Assembly (NCBI GenBank): GCA_021464415.1
Contig: CM038471.1
Coordinates: forward strand, 31,779,234-31,843,233
Length of the DNA: 64,000 nt
Direction of reading: 5' to 3'
DNA from: Lonicera japonica
Taxonomy: Eukaryota > Streptophyta > Magnoliopsida > Dipsacales > Caprifoliaceae
The notes under the pieces: generated by a model
Database searches by the model: none
Told to the model about the DNA's origin: nothing
Seen by the model: only the letters and a program-made list of their open reading frames with translations
Shown here: in pieces, positions 34,208-46,792 of the stretch
How positions within the stretch are numbered: the stretch's first letter is position 1
Layout: each line of letters starts with the position of its first letter
Program-made: the position numbers and the translations under genes

Positions 34208-35210
34208 CAAATATGTTAGCAATGGTTGATGTTTTGAGAACCGATTTAATTGGGGTTTATGCAAAATTTAAGAAATTAAGGTTTTACAAAGTACTCCTTT
34301 TTCTCAACGGTGCGATCCTTCTTTATCGGTGCTAGCTTCATAAATGCCGTGGCCACTGTGAAACTCGCCGTTGCAAAATCACATTGGCTGCTTCCTTTTC
34401 GTTGGTTTAGGGTTGTTTGTTGTAGTATTATTAATTTGTCAAATATGTGGAACTTCAACCTAGGGTTTGAATTTTTCTTCGAGAAAAATACGTATTGATT
34501 TTTTCAAATCAATCAAACCATGTGCAATTATATGTAAACTTTAACCCTAATCTATTTGGATTGAGGGAATGGGAAAGAAAGGAAAAGAAAAGAAGAAGGA
34601 TTGCATTTTACTCGTTTTGATAGATTTATAAGAGGGAGTGGAGAGGAAACGGAGGGATTGAGAAGGATTACCAATCCCCTCTATTCATTTATTTTGTTTC
34701 CTTCCAATATTGGGAGAATTGGGAGGTGAAGGAAAAGTTTTTAATCATTTTTTCACGTTATTCCAAATTTAACCCTAATTTGTTAATAACATATTGAATC
34801 ACATTTCTTTCCTTTATTTTTTACTTTTATCCAAACAAGATTTATTTTCATCCATTCTTTTCCATCCTTACTTATCCAAATAAAAATAAAATTATACTCA
34901 TTACTTTCCATTCTATTCCATTCCTTCCCCTCATAATTAATTATTTCTTTTCCATCCCTCACCTTCAATCCAAATTGACTGTAAACTATTTGAATTTTTT
35001 TAAAAGGTAAATATGAAGTCAATTAAAAAGGAGTTATATTTGAATTAGGAATCTTATTTAAAATGGAATCTAAATTTATATAATTTAATTTTAATTGGTG
35101 GATATACTTATCAATTTTGAAAAGGGTAATATTGTAAAATTTTGTTCAAAATTTTCATGATTTAAGGGTGGATTAACTGTAAGATACAGTGGATGGAAAC
35201 AAAATCACCC

Positions 35211-35873
35211 ATTCTTAAACAAACCCACAAAACAATTCTTCTCACCCCACCAAGGAGAACTTGTAGTTCACCCCCACCAAATTTTCCCATTTACTTTCAA
35301 TTCACCCCACCTCTTTTCTATTGGCCAAACAATACATTAAATAATTTTTCCTTTTGCAGATTAACGACATCCATTGCCACTCAAAATTGAAGTTTCAAAC
35401 TTCGACTTCAACAACTAAAACCTCCACATAAGCCTTTCAATGATTTTTTTAAATTCTATTCTCAAATATCATTTATTTAAAAAAAATAAAAATTCGGCAA
35501 CCACTTTGACACGTCTTGGGGAAATGCAATTGAAACAATTCCCTCTGAAAACTTGTCCATATGGTGGATTCTTTTTATTGATGAATAGTTAAAAATAATT
35601 AATTTCAAGACATAGAGAGATAATTGATTTTTTTAACGTGAAGTTTTTATATGATTAATTTAGAGAGAGGGAATTTTCTATTGGTTAATTAAGAAAGAGA
35701 TGAATTTTTTTTACAGTGAATTGTCAAAATGGATTAACTCAAAGAGAGAGAGGGGGGAGGGGAGGGGTTATAGAGGGGTAAAAACAACATAGATTTAAGG
35801 GGTTGTTTGGCTAAAACAATTTTTATGTTTCCTATCAAATTTTAGATTTTGTTGGGGTGAATTGAATGTTATG
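35211..35873. other. No gene recognised
   Basis: AT-rich with GAGAGAGG runs at about 35740-35767. Open frames are compositional. Confidence 0.4.
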
Positions 35874-35878
35874 GTGGG

Positions 35879-37135
35879 TGTGAGAATTCGCAAATGCGAC
35901 TCCCGGGTCTCGTTCCCGTTGGTGGGAGTCTGAAACATCGGAAAGGATTCTGTTGTTCCATTTGCTTCTATGTGTTGATAATTCATATCGGGTGTCCCTC
36001 TATCCTATTTCTAGATGCAAGAGGGTTCGTTCAGAGTCGCCAATACGTTTTACGAGAAAACGGACAAAATGATTGTGTAAGAGGGAAGGCTACAGATAAG
36101 CCTTTCTTTACACGTTTGTCTACGAAACCAGGATTCTATAGGGTTCGGGAACTATATTACGGTTTGGGAAGGTGTTAAGCACCCATTCCGCCCTTTCGGT
36201 CTCTAGTGGTCTTATATATTTATTCTATGTTGGAAAACTTGGATGCTTTTACTGATATTCTACCGTTTTCTGGAAATAACTAATGAAAACCTGCTTTTCG
36301 AGCGCGTTAGGAATCTACCATAACTATGTCGCCACTTCGCTTACTAGGACGGGGATCGATCTGCCCGGTTAAGTCGCGGGGTGCGGGGCAGTGCCCCGTT
36401 AGAAAAATCGAGTTTTAAACAAGTCTACAATAAAACTAATATACAAATATTTTATTTAATTACTAGAAGAGACTTTAGTTACCTTCCCGGCGATAATAAT
36501 AAGAATAAGAGAGAAAATATAATACAGCAGAGAAGACCTCTGACGGATATCAGCTTTTCTCTTAGAGATATTTCCGACGGTTTGACTCTAGAAGGTGGCA
36601 CTCCGGGTGCCAAGATTAGATCCGAGACTCTTGCGAAAATAAATGTTATCACATATGCTTCTGGAGAAGGCTTAAAGATTAGAAAAAATGAGAGAGAATA
36701 AGGCGTTTTGGTGTAGAAACCGTGGCGAGAAGTTGCCGTCTAGAACCCATGGGGGTGTTGGCCTGTTTATACTGCCTGAGGAGGATTGTCGCGCGACATT
36801 TTCCCAGAAAGGGGCAAGTGTCGCGCGACATTTCTCTTTGTTGCGTGACAAACGGCTGAAGTGATGGGTTCTGACACTGTGATGTGTCAGAAAGTGGTTG
36901 ATCGGGTGCAGAGGGGTCTGTCGCGCGACATAGGAATGATTGTCGCGCGACATATCAGGGATTGTCGCGCGACAATGTGATATGTCGTGCGACAATCTCT
37001 CTTAAAAACATGTTTGTTGGCCAACAAACCTTTTCAGGGTAGTTCCGGGTGCTCGTGTGGGTCCCGGACTCCAAGAACAGTAGTTCTCGTAGGTCGTTAG
37101 GGTTCTTGTGGGGGCCACGGATCGGGGTGTCTACA
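35879..37135 (-). repeat. Solo LTR of the Tat-type gypsy family
   Basis: On the minus strand it begins TGTAGACACCCCGATCCGTG and ends GCGAATTCTCACA, matching the 5' LTR at 48789-50350 end to end with internal indels (1257 against 1562 bp). The 5-bp target duplication is perfect: GTGGG at 35874-35878 and 37136-37140. The TATA box (minus TATAAA) is at 36766-36771, with a palindrome array directly upstream of it. No internal region is left. Confidence 0.93.
36787..36994. promoter_or_regulatory. Array of seven TGTCGCGCGACA-type palindromes in a solo LTR
   Basis: Perfect copies are at 36787, 36819, 36919, 36941 and 36963. Variants are at 36839 (TGTTGCGTGACA) and 36983 (TGTCGTGCGACA). The array is in U3, just upstream of the LTR TATA box in minus-strand sense, like the nine-copy array at 48897-49155. 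A promoter role is inferred from position only. Confidence 0.75.
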
Positions 37136-37504
37136 GTGGGTGTAAACAAAAATACCCAAAAAAATAGCCTAAAATCCTTTCTTCTCACCCCCATTTTTGT
37201 CTTAACAAAAACCTTCGCCTATTATTTTTGAATTATCTTTAATGCACCTACTAATTTATTTTTTTCATCACATTAGCTTACCCTAATTTTATCTTAATAC
37301 TCACCCCACTATTTTTTTTTTCTTTTCTTCTTAGTACACCCTCCACCGTCGACAAAATTAATACGACAATTTTACATTATCCCTAGTAGCAAAAGCTAAA
37401 GAAACAACGTGCAATCAAAATCAATGTTTGTTTCTCCTTTTTTATTTTAACGACCGAAAAATTGTGCGAGTCTTTATGCATACATATATATATATATATA
37501 TATA

Positions 37505-38047
37505 TCTACATTATAAAGGAAAGAAAGTCAAGATATCTATATTAAAAGCCTACTACTAGATCAATGACTCAAAATTCTTCTCATCTCTTCACACATAATC
37601 TACAACTTTAGATGTATATCTATACTCACATTAAAGTGTCAGATCAAATATAAAATGCACATACACTTTAAACACAAACAATCAACTAATACTTTACACT
37701 CTTTACTCTTTCAAATTACTCTCTTTTATCAATTCCTTTTATAAATTTTAAAATGTCATAATATTAAATTCAAAAATTGAATTTAAATAAAATGTATACA
37801 TTTGTAACATATTAATCAAAATCAAGAAACAAGACCCATTACAACTATAATTTTATATATAATTTTTTTTTTAAAAAAAGCTATTGAATATTACAATTAA
37901 GGATATAATTTGTGTATGTATATCATTACTCAAATGGTATGAAATAGTTACTATACAAAAAAAGGGTATGATAGAGTTCATAAATGATCTATTATTAAAA
38001 AATAAATAAAAAACTCACTATTGTATCTGGATGTGCACATGGTCTAA
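37505..38047 (+). mobile_element. Possible small Helitron-like element
   Basis: It starts TCTACATTATAAAGG after an A. It ends CTAA before a T, preceded by the short palindrome ATGTGCACAT. This fits the A|TC...CTRR|T rule of Helitrons, but the 3' hairpin is short. It shares interior words with the array at 28970-30220 (TCAAAATCAAGAAACAAGA, AAATGTCATAA). No coding region. Confidence 0.35.
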
Positions 38048-39848
38048 TAAATCCAATGTTGGGTTCATTTTCATATTAGGCTGACATGTTCAGTTTTGAA
38101 ATAATAAATTTTTGATCTTGGGATATATCTTATATATATATATATATATATATTACAACTCTAATTAAGAAACACAATACTTGGGATATAATTAAGGTTA
38201 TTTTTACAATAATTACTAGTATATTTCTAGATTTATGAATTTAAAATATTTTTTAATTGTTATTCAATTGATTACATCTTTTTATTAATTGAATAATGAT
38301 TACCCAAATGGTTATTGCATTAGTTATATTGTATTAATTTGATTAAATATTAAGGACTGAAATCTAATGGATAGATTCTATTAGTATAATTTTACTTAAT
38401 GATATATACGATATAAAGAAAACAACTTTGAAGATTAGAATATGCCTTCCTAGTGATCAAATGTCCTTTTCTGTCTAAAATAAATTTAAAAGATATTTTT
38501 ATGAACTACTTTCATAGTAAAAAGTGAATTGTTATGACTTTTATTTGATATTTATTTATACAATATATAATTTATATTATTTTTGTTATATCCCTCAAAT
38601 TTAATTATGTAATTTTATATTGATTAGTAAAATACAAAAAGTCAAGTACGTTTGTTAAATATGAATAAGTGATACATTTAATGTTTTAGGGAGATATTTC
38701 AATTGTCAGTGAACCATGAATTCATAAAAAAAATTGTGAGGTCAATAATATGAATTTTGTGGATACGCGATAAAAAAAAGGTTTTATTATTTGATGTATA
38801 AAGAAGAGGTTGTATGTTGTTAGCGTGTATAAAATAGATGGCTTACGGGTGTTTTTGTCTAAGTGATCAATCAGATGCGGGTGTTTTTGTCTTAGATTTT
38901 CTTGATATAACTAGTTCTGTAGGTGCTATCACTTGTTCTTATTACCCGAGATCTACTAATACATGTCTTTTATTTAATTTTCGGATTTGAAGTCAAATCC
39001 GAAAATTAAATAAAGCCTGTCATGGCTTACGGGCTGGCCCAGAGCAATTAATAAATTCCAATATGCTTTATTGGACTCATGGGAAATAGCTAAAACTAGC
39101 CTATAGCTGCCAACAAATAAAATAAAGCCCACTGAAGCTCAAGTCACGAGTACGTATAGACTAAGCTCAAGCCATGAGCCTTAGTTAAACTGAACCATGA
39201 CCATATTCAAGCTCAACCAAAGATAAAGCGGGGTAATTCCAAGATTAGTTACCTAATATAAATTAATTGTTTGAGTAAAAGACACTCGTAAAACACAACC
39301 GTATGGATATAATTTAAACGTATGGATACAATTTAAACATATAGTAAGTTTGCTCTATTACGATTATACGTAATTAGGGTTTTTTTTTTTTAACCTTTGA
39401 TTGTTAAATGCCGATTACTTATTGATGACTATTAAATGTTGAATTCACGCTTTGAAAATTCTGTTTGTTTTTTATTTTGAATGAGATTCTGAATTTTAAG
39501 TTTTTGTATAAAACAATGATTTAAATTGAGCATTAAGCATTCAGCGAGACTAATGCCTCTTAATAGTAAATACTTAATCATTAAAAAAAAATTCGTTAAC
39601 CTCTTAATGATTTAAAAAAACCAACATCATATAACACATTTGAATGCTTAAATCTCTTTCATTAAATATTCAGAAGCAAAAACAAACACTCCCTAATTTT
39701 ATAATTAATCTAAGTTTGATCCGTTATAATATTAAGTAAGGTGAATTTGCCCTTTGCCCATTAAGGATGCGCTTACCTAATATAAATTAATTGTACGACC
39801 ATCATGTCTAGTTCGGTAAGTTGCTGGACCACCAACCCCAATATTGGG
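38048..39848. other. AT-rich intergenic DNA with one long hairpin
   Basis: No gene is recognised. It contains a (TA)n run near 38129-38152 and the perfect 22-bp-arm hairpin at 38969-39014. Confidence 0.45.
38969..39014. repeat. Perfect 46-bp hairpin
   Basis: The left arm TTTATTTAATTTTCGGATTTGA (38969-38990) is the exact inverse complement of 38993-39014, with a 2-base AG spacer. No T-rich tail or gene adjoins it. Confidence 0.9.
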
Positions 39849-40110
39849 TAAGAGCATCCTTTGATATCAACATGGAAAATGATAGAAAAAACAATTAATT
39901 TGTGTGAGAAGTTAAAAATAAATTTAAGTATATTGTGAGATGCTCTTATTTTTATGAGTATATATGTCTCCATCATTCTTTATTTTTTGTGATATTTTTT
40001 TATTCCTTACCTCGAAAGAAAAAAATTCTAAGAAAAAAGTCAAAAAATAATAGTTAATCTAACTACATTCTCAACTTATTTTTTTAACCTCTCTTATAAA
40101 TTTGAGCCCT
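39849..40110. repeat. Dispersed repeat, copy C (3' half only)
   Basis: It matches 545-663 plus 1623-1780 and 26870-27110. The site where copy A carries the 959-bp insert reads GAGTATATATGTCTCC here, an empty site. Confidence 0.75.
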
Positions 40111-40316
40111 TTTTTTAACCCTGTTCTCAATTTCTTATGGGGCAATTAGGCATAAGGACTCATTCTAATAATAACCTAATTATAAAGGACATTTAAAAAT
40201 TAGTCGTGTAAATTAAGGACACTGTACAAAAAAGACACTAATACTTCTTCCTTATAACATCTCACGTCTCATTATGACACTAACAGCAACCAGAAGGTGC
40301 TAAATGAATTTAGCAA

Positions 40317-40501
40317 AATATTTTTATAATCATCGTTGTTGTCTCCTCTGTCCTTTTTGTTTTTATCTGTTATATTTTAGCCCTTTTGTGTTGGCTATGT
40401 CTCTATGATTACTATGGTCTAAGAGCTTTCAAGAGTCAATATTAGGCGTTTTTGAGTCAGTCAATTGCGTACACCCCGTATTGGTATATGAGGTAGTAAG
40501 A
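40317..40501 (+). repeat. Pararetroviral terminal repeat, left copy, with primer site
   Basis: It matches 47998-48183 (shared starts ATAATCATCGTTGTTGTCTC and TGTTGGCTATGTCTCTATGA). It ends at a degenerate primer-binding site TGGTATATGAGG (40482-40493; Met-tRNA consensus TGGTATCAGAGC). The two copies differ at several bases. Confidence 0.85.
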
Positions 40502-41098
40502 TGCCTCGTGAGTAGTCGTCTCCACATAGTTCTGGTCTAAGGATCAGACTAGAAATGGTTTTAATTTTAATATTCTGTTTATAACAATTGATTTTGAAAA
40601 CCACCAAAGTTTAGATAGCTATTCTTTTATTAGTATGAGATTACAGCTTTTGATTAGTATGCTCTACGTCTGCCATATACCAACTAAGTTCTATGATTAG
40701 TATGCTCTGTGATTGCCATGTTATGTGGATCTCTGACATCGAAAAACTTAGAACCGTTGGATGGATCTCTCGTATCAGAAGACATAAAGCTTTCTTACTC
40801 AGAAAACGTGTATAGTTCATACAAAGCATGATAAAGTAAAAGCATACGTAGAACGGGTGTTTGAGCGTTGAGCATATTGAGGCGTGGTGCCGTTTGTTAG
40901 CTCGTTTGGCTCGCAGAATGGTCCGGTATGCTTGCTACTAGATCATGATATTTGTATGGTAGTCTTTTAGACTCATTGGTGGTAATAAGGAAAATCAGTT
41001 GATATACAGAGAATTTTAATATTAAACCTAATCTCTAGTTTGTTACCTTAGGATAAAGAGCTTTGGTTTTCTCATAAGAATTTTAAGAAATTTCAAAG

Positions 41099-41992
41099 AT
41101 GTCGTCTTTTCTAAAATCTTCAAAATCAAATTCTCCAGTCTTATCTAGGTCAAGGTCTGTGTCATCGTCTTCTTTTTCATCTTTATTATATTCAGGTAGA
41201 TTAGAGTCGTTGTTCGAAATCACTCATCTCCCAAATGAAGACCGAATTCCCGAAACAAATCTACCCATGACAAATCCTCATAATGTCTTTTCAAAACCCA
41301 CAACACTTTCATTCAAAAAACAAATCCGTCAGCTTGTTAGCCAGCAATCATCCAAACTTCGCATAAAGGAGTTTGTCCAGGCTAGTAAATTTGATGATTT
41401 GATTGTCCCTTCTGGTGCACAGGAACATTTCTTTACGATTCCTATCTCAAAGGATCTTCCTAGGAAGGCTATCGCTCAAGGATATACTCACCTCCACTTT
41501 GGTGCTTTAAGATTTGCGATCACTTTTCATGGTCATAAAGGTCTCCCCGACATAGCCCGATTGGGTTTGCTTCACACAATGATGAAAGAGTATCATCAAG
41601 CAGTTTTTGGCAATGTTCATGTCACTCTAAATGTTGAAACAGTCTTCTTCAGCTTGTATCCCAACTTTAATATCCCGTTGTTTGATTGTTTTCTTGGTGA
41701 AGCATTGAAAATCCAAGTTCAGATAACCGGTGCAACAATGGTAGAAGGAACCTCAGTAGCTACAATCCACCATCAAATGGTTTACAGGATCTAGAATCAT
41801 TCTTATGATCTCTCCATCCTGGGAACCAATACTGCTGATGCCTTGTTACCTACAATAGATTCAAGCGCAGCCAATACAACTACATATATTTCTCGACAGT
41901 TGACTCGTCCTGAGTTAACTAAGCTTTTGACCGAATCATGGATTACTTCCTATGAGCAACTCCAAGAGCAAGCTCATCCCGAAAGTGTCTAA
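41099..41992 (+). pseudogene. Endogenous caulimovirid movement-protein region
   Basis: The open piece from 41099 has a Ser-rich start and then the 30K-type movement-protein core seen in this virus group. Short landmarks are HFGALRFAITFHGHKGLP, LGLLHTMMKEY and IQVQITGATMV. The frame is cut by TAG at 41792-41794 and continues in the same frame to a second stop at about 41990. Movement proteins tubulate plasmodesmata in infecting viruses. Here the gene is a fossil. The roughly 600 bp between the primer site and this start is the viral leader. Confidence 0.8.
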
Positions 41993-42202
41993 TCCACTGA
42001 ACCCACATATCTCAAAAGGCCAAACAAACAAATAGAAATCCATTTTAACCAGCGGACTTTTCCCCACAGCCAAATCCCTTCACAACCGAGATAAACATGT
42101 TTGAGCCTATTACCAGATTACCAACTGATCCGTTGTTATGAAATGAGCCCATGAAGATTATGTCCTTTAACTCAAATAGAAATTCTATTTTCCAAGGCAA
42201 AG

Positions 42203-43491
42203 ATGAAGATGAACATATCTAGTATGACTTGTGAAAAAAAAACGTATGAAGATATGATGGACCCAGTTGAATTGAAGAGGTATAGAAAGGAAAAGGCAGG
42301 CAAGCCTTTAAATTCCCAGGAGATGTTACAGGAACATTTTGAAGCTAATTATCCATTTGTTGGATTGTTAGGAGAACCATCAGGCAAATTTGATTACTAT
42401 GTTTTGTTTGGTAACAAACCTTTGCCCACACCACCTCTTAAAAAAAGATCATGTTCACCACCGCCACCACCTCCTAAATCCAGCCCTCCAAAATCAGCCC
42501 CACAAAGACCATAGCCTCCAAGACTAACCCCATATGCAGTTAATGCCTTAAAAGCACTTAACCTTTCATATGAGCAGCCGATAATGTTCTAGAACTATGT
42601 TCCAGAACCATTGTCATGTTACATGTTTCAAGAAGAACATGTTTCCTCTTCACAGTTTTCACTAGTATAAGATTTTGAGAATCTTTCCCAGCGAACCAGG
42701 CACGTGTGGAAAGTTCCAAACCCCATCACATTGGATCCTCATGGAGAAACAAAAAAAGTCAATGCTGCAAAAGCCGCCCTAAATTGGCAAGCAAAAAACG
42801 CTATTACCCAGAATAGTGTTCTTTTCCAGATTGCTTAATCCACCAAGCGCATAGAGTCCAAAATGACGTCCTTTAGTGACATGGATGCTGCTGTTACAAA
42901 TATCAAAAGACGTTTGCAAGTGCTTCACGACCAAATGTTTATGGTTGCTACCAAGGTTACAGACATGCAAGCTTCAGCTTCCTTCTTCCTGAAAAAAGAA
43001 AGAGAAATGAAATTGTTAAAAGCTCAACTAAGAGCAATTGAAAACTCTCCCTCCTACAGGCAGGCAGAAGAAGAAGAAATTGGTCCTGTTAGAAATTTCC
43101 CATTACCAAATACAGTTTCTATTGGAACATGAGTTGTAAATATAAACAATATTGATTTATGGGAAGATACCCCAAGAAGAAGATTGCCTAAATGGTCAGC
43201 TCCCCAACCGTTACATTCTGAAGGCACTTTTCACAGAAGAAAGATAGCCACTCCAACTCTAAGACCAAGTACCGCCTGTGTTCATTATCAAGATCAACTT
43301 CCGATCAAAGAATTCCAAGATCGTTACCTAACCACCTCAGGTTACAGTTATCCGATGAACCTTGATTTTGATAAACCAACTTCTTATAATAAGCCAGTGC
43401 AAATATCTGCTAAACCAAGCCATCAACTTTCCCAACCGCATATAAGCCTCTGGATCCACCGGATCCAACTACAGGACCCTCTTCCAGATCC
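42203..43491 (+). pseudogene. Pararetroviral Pro-rich and coiled-coil segment
   Basis: The same frame as the movement protein continues in pieces. One piece (42203-42514) ends in a Pro-rich run (KRSCSPPPPPPKSSPP). Another (42863-43132) is helical, with heptad-like spacing around NIKRRLQVLHDQMFMVATKV and KKEREMKLLKAQLRAIE, and is a likely coiled coil. A third (43184-43498) is basic and Pro-rich with no known motif. Several stops intervene. The position between MP and CP fits a multi-domain polyprotein. Confidence 0.65.
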
Positions 43492-44640
43492 ATGGATATG
43501 AGTCTAGTTGAAATCCCAGAAAATAAACCAGCCAATCATATATCCTCATTCCTTAAAACCTTAGCCCTTCCTGATAAACCCCAAGTCCCTGCTCAGTCAA
43601 ATGATCTTTTTGAATTATTTGAAGAAATATATTCAGCACAACTAAACCAGCAACAAAACCAACCTCCTCCAAATAACCAAAATCCTCTCTAGGATGATCC
43701 CATGGTTGAAGATCCCCAGAGGTAATTAATCTCAATACCCATGAAAGAGAAACTCATGATACATACCAAAGGTTTACAATTGATGATGTCCCTTCAACTA
43801 AATGGCAAGAAAGGATAATCTCATTCATTGCTTGGATGACAGCTGATCATGAATATTTTGAATTGAAAGTTGTATACAAAAGATTCCTTACAAGATTAGT
43901 CAGAAGACTGAAAGATTGGTATGAATCTTTTACAGTATACAGGCAACTCCAACTTCAACAGGCTCCCAATATTGATGAATTCCTAGGTCATTTGTACACT
44001 GAATTCATTGGTAAGCCCATCAGACATACTGACATCTCTAGAGATGAATTTTTAAACATGAAATGCTATTTTTTAGAACTACGTGATTTAGAGCGTCATT
44101 ATGATCGAATGTCAAAAAGGTTCTACATCATTGGTGGGATAGATGATTTGAACCTGAAGCAAGTGTTTTTCCATTCTTTTCCGAACACGTTAGTATCAGA
44201 AGCTAAAAAGATATTCAAGCTCCAGAGCATTAATATCAAAGATCTGTCTATTGCAAGCATATATGAATATCTCATCGATTCTGTTAAGAGAATTTGTAAC
44301 CAGAAAAAGTTGTTTGATGATGATGCCAAAATAAGTAGAATGCTTAGTTCTGTTTGTTCCAAAGATTATCTTGAGATCAAGTGCAAGACAAAAAAGTCAT
44401 GTGACTGTCGTCCGCATAATTCTCATCGCAATTCTTCTAGGAGAAAGAAAAAGTCATCCAAACTGCATAAAGGTTATGAAGAAGTTAAACCCTGGAAAGC
44501 CAAGTGTACTTCCAAAATAAAATCTTGAAAGTTTATCAAGAGAAAGAATGTCAGAGGAAAGAAAACCAATGGATGCTTCATCTGTAAGAAGAAAAGCCAT
44601 TTTTCCAGAAATTGGCCAAACGCAGAAAAAAGGCACAGTT
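43492..44640 (+). pseudogene. Pararetroviral capsid protein with degenerate zinc finger
   Basis: The segment starts with a conserved leader (SSFLKTLALPDKPQVPAQ). After a Gln/Pro-rich break the capsid core runs 43836-44528 (phrases RRLKDWYESF, EFLGHLYTEFIG, FYIIGGIDDLNLKQVF). A basic tail follows (RRKKKSSKLHK). Past a TGA, the CCHC finger appears near 44573 as CFICKKKSHFSRNW, with its last cysteine replaced by Trp. Frames change at least twice. Confidence 0.75.
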
Positions 44641-44734
44641 TATGGCGTTACTCCAAAAGCTTGTCCTAGATGTTGGTGAATCTGATGTTGAATCAGATTT
44701 ATTAGCAGAAGAAAAAGCCTCGCCATAAATAATC

Positions 44735-46700
44735 ATGCATATCTCCTATACAAATGAATCCTCAGATTCTGATGAAGAAAATAGTTCTGTTACCAGTGAA
44801 GAACAAGAAGATTACCCACTATTGTCTTCGTTAGAAACCTTCATTGCCTTTGAGGAAGAATGCCTCTTGCTATTGTGCATTCCCATTCAGTTAGGAAAAG
44901 TCCATATGATCAAAAAATCCTATGAAAAGCCGAAAAGCTTAATTAATTGCATTCTTTGATACTGGTGTAGTTCGTTCCCTGATGAACCCGTCAATATTAC
45001 CATAATCCTATTAGAGAAAGTGTAATGTAGGATTCCGAGTTACCAATGGAGAAATTCTCATGGTCGATAAGATGGGCAAATCTGTCCAATTCTAGATTTT
45101 TCCAGGCTTGTCTATTCGTCACAAAGTGTTTGGAACCCCTTTACCACAGAAAAGTTTGTTGATTGGATTTCATATCCTACATCGTTTACCAGATTTACGA
45201 TGGTCAGCCGATGGTCTGAGATATAAAAATTATTTCTTACCATGGTCCAAGCCCAACAATCTTTACTCATGCTCATTCCAAACAAATCCTCAGATTGAAT
45301 TCCCACTTTTATAAGTAATCCCCATTGATGTTCTCAAACAGCGAATCATTGATCAGTCATGTGCTGATTCCCATCATGACTTCCAGCAAAAATGCAAAAA
45401 TGCTTTATGGCAGAACCCAAAGTATTTTGTGTCACTTCCTTTCAAAATGAACAAGGATATGAATCCCACTTGTGCCACTCATCCCGGTATGAATCTGGAT
45501 CATTATGCCCTTGCCATAGAAAAGGTTACCGCCTTGAAAAAGCAAAACCTGATCAAAGATACAAATTCCCCTTGGGCTTGTCAAGCCTTCTATGTTAACA
45601 AAAGATCAAAGCAAGTTTGTGGCAAGATGAGATTGGTAATTAATTACCAACCACTGAATCATTTCCTAACTACTGACAAGTTTCCTCTCCCCTAGAAACA
45701 TTCCATGTTTGGTCACTTGTCCCATACCAAAGTGTTTTCAAAGTTTGATTTAAAAGAAGGATTTTGGAAGTAAGGAATTATCCCAGAGGATCGTCATAAA
45801 ATCGCTTATTGTATACTAGACCACCACTTTCAGCAGACTGTAATGCCTTTTGGTTTGAAGAACGCTCTGTCCGTTTTCCAAAAAACCATGATGCAAATAC
45901 GTCGGCCACTTCTCCCAAATGCTTTAGTATACGTTGATGACATCCTTTTGTACTCCTAAGATCACGAATCCCATTCAAAGCTTCTTCAACAATTCCATCA
46001 GATAGTTCTTGAAAATGGAATCATGTTGTCTGAAAAGAAAGTGGTCCTTGGAGTAACTGAAATAGAGTTTCTTGGAATGCAAATCAAAGATGGAAAATTC
46101 TAGCTTCATGAGCATATTGCAAAGGATTTACTTAAATTCCCAGATGAACTTACAAGCGTAACACAGGTCCAGCAATTTTTGGGACTTGTAAATTACATGT
46201 TTCAGTTCATACCCAAAGTATTAAAGTTCACAGCTCCTCTAGTTACCCTTCTCAGAAAATCGCCGCCTCCATGGTTAGAAACTCATACAGCATGTTTGAA
46301 AGCTCTCAAGAAACTTACTCAATAGCTCCCCCCATTGCAGATACCTTCAAATAGGCCAGAATACTCCAGACAGATGTAACTTAAGAGTACTGGGCCGCAA
46401 TTCTTTATGAAGAAATTGAAGGAACCAGAAGCGTTTGTGGATACAAATGAAAAGTTTCAGTTTCAGTTTAAGGAATTGAAAAGTTTCAGTTTCATCTTAT
46501 AGGACAATATTTCAAAATCGAAATGGATATGACCTCATTCCCGGCTATGATTCAATTCAAGTAGAAAATGATACCAAATTCCCAGATCTTATGTTGGTTA
46601 GAATGGTTTTCACAATGGTCATTTGAAGTAAAATATTTGAAAGGAAAAAAAAATGTTCTTGCTGACTTCTTTTCTCGTCCTACCCAAGTTTCCCAAAAGA
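44735..46700 (+). pseudogene. Pararetroviral protease, reverse transcriptase and RNase H
   Basis: The protease motif FDTG lies at about 44957. RT begins near 45392 with phrases such as MRLVINYQPLN and has the YVDD box at 45930-45941. RNase H and its tail follow to about 46690 (EWFSQWSFEVKYLKGKKNV, LADFFSRP). Stops and frame changes are frequent (for example the TAA soon after YVDD and the TAG within the RT fingers), so no continuous polymerase frame exists. Confidence 0.8.
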
Positions 46701-46792
46701 CTTCCCACATTGCTCCTCCATCAAGCTTTTTCTCAAAGCCCTTATCATCTAGTTCTAGTCAACCAAAAGTAATCAATGATCCCAACCTTCCC

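Larger units (their letters stand above)
33320..35210. mobile_element. Inverted-repeat transposon (1.89 kb) carrying an MBF1 fragment
   Basis: The left end GGGTGATTTTGTTTC and the inverse complement of the right end (GTTTCCATCC...AAAATCACCC) pair over about 46 bp with roughly six mismatches. The flanks ATTTTTAA (33312-33319) and ATTCTTAA (35211-35218) look like an 8-bp target duplication with one mismatch. That suggests a hAT- or Mutator-type non-autonomous element. No transposase is inside. The cargo includes the 5' part of an MBF1 gene (33687-33851), a 186-bp tandem duplication and an AT-rich nested segment (34560-34960) with GGAAAG/CTTTCC symmetry. Confidence 0.7.

Noticed and set aside
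34048..34335. 95-codon frame after the MBF1 fragment as MBF1 exon 2
   Set aside because: Its translation has no similarity to the MBF1 core or helix-turn-helix, and it derives from the 186-bp duplication.
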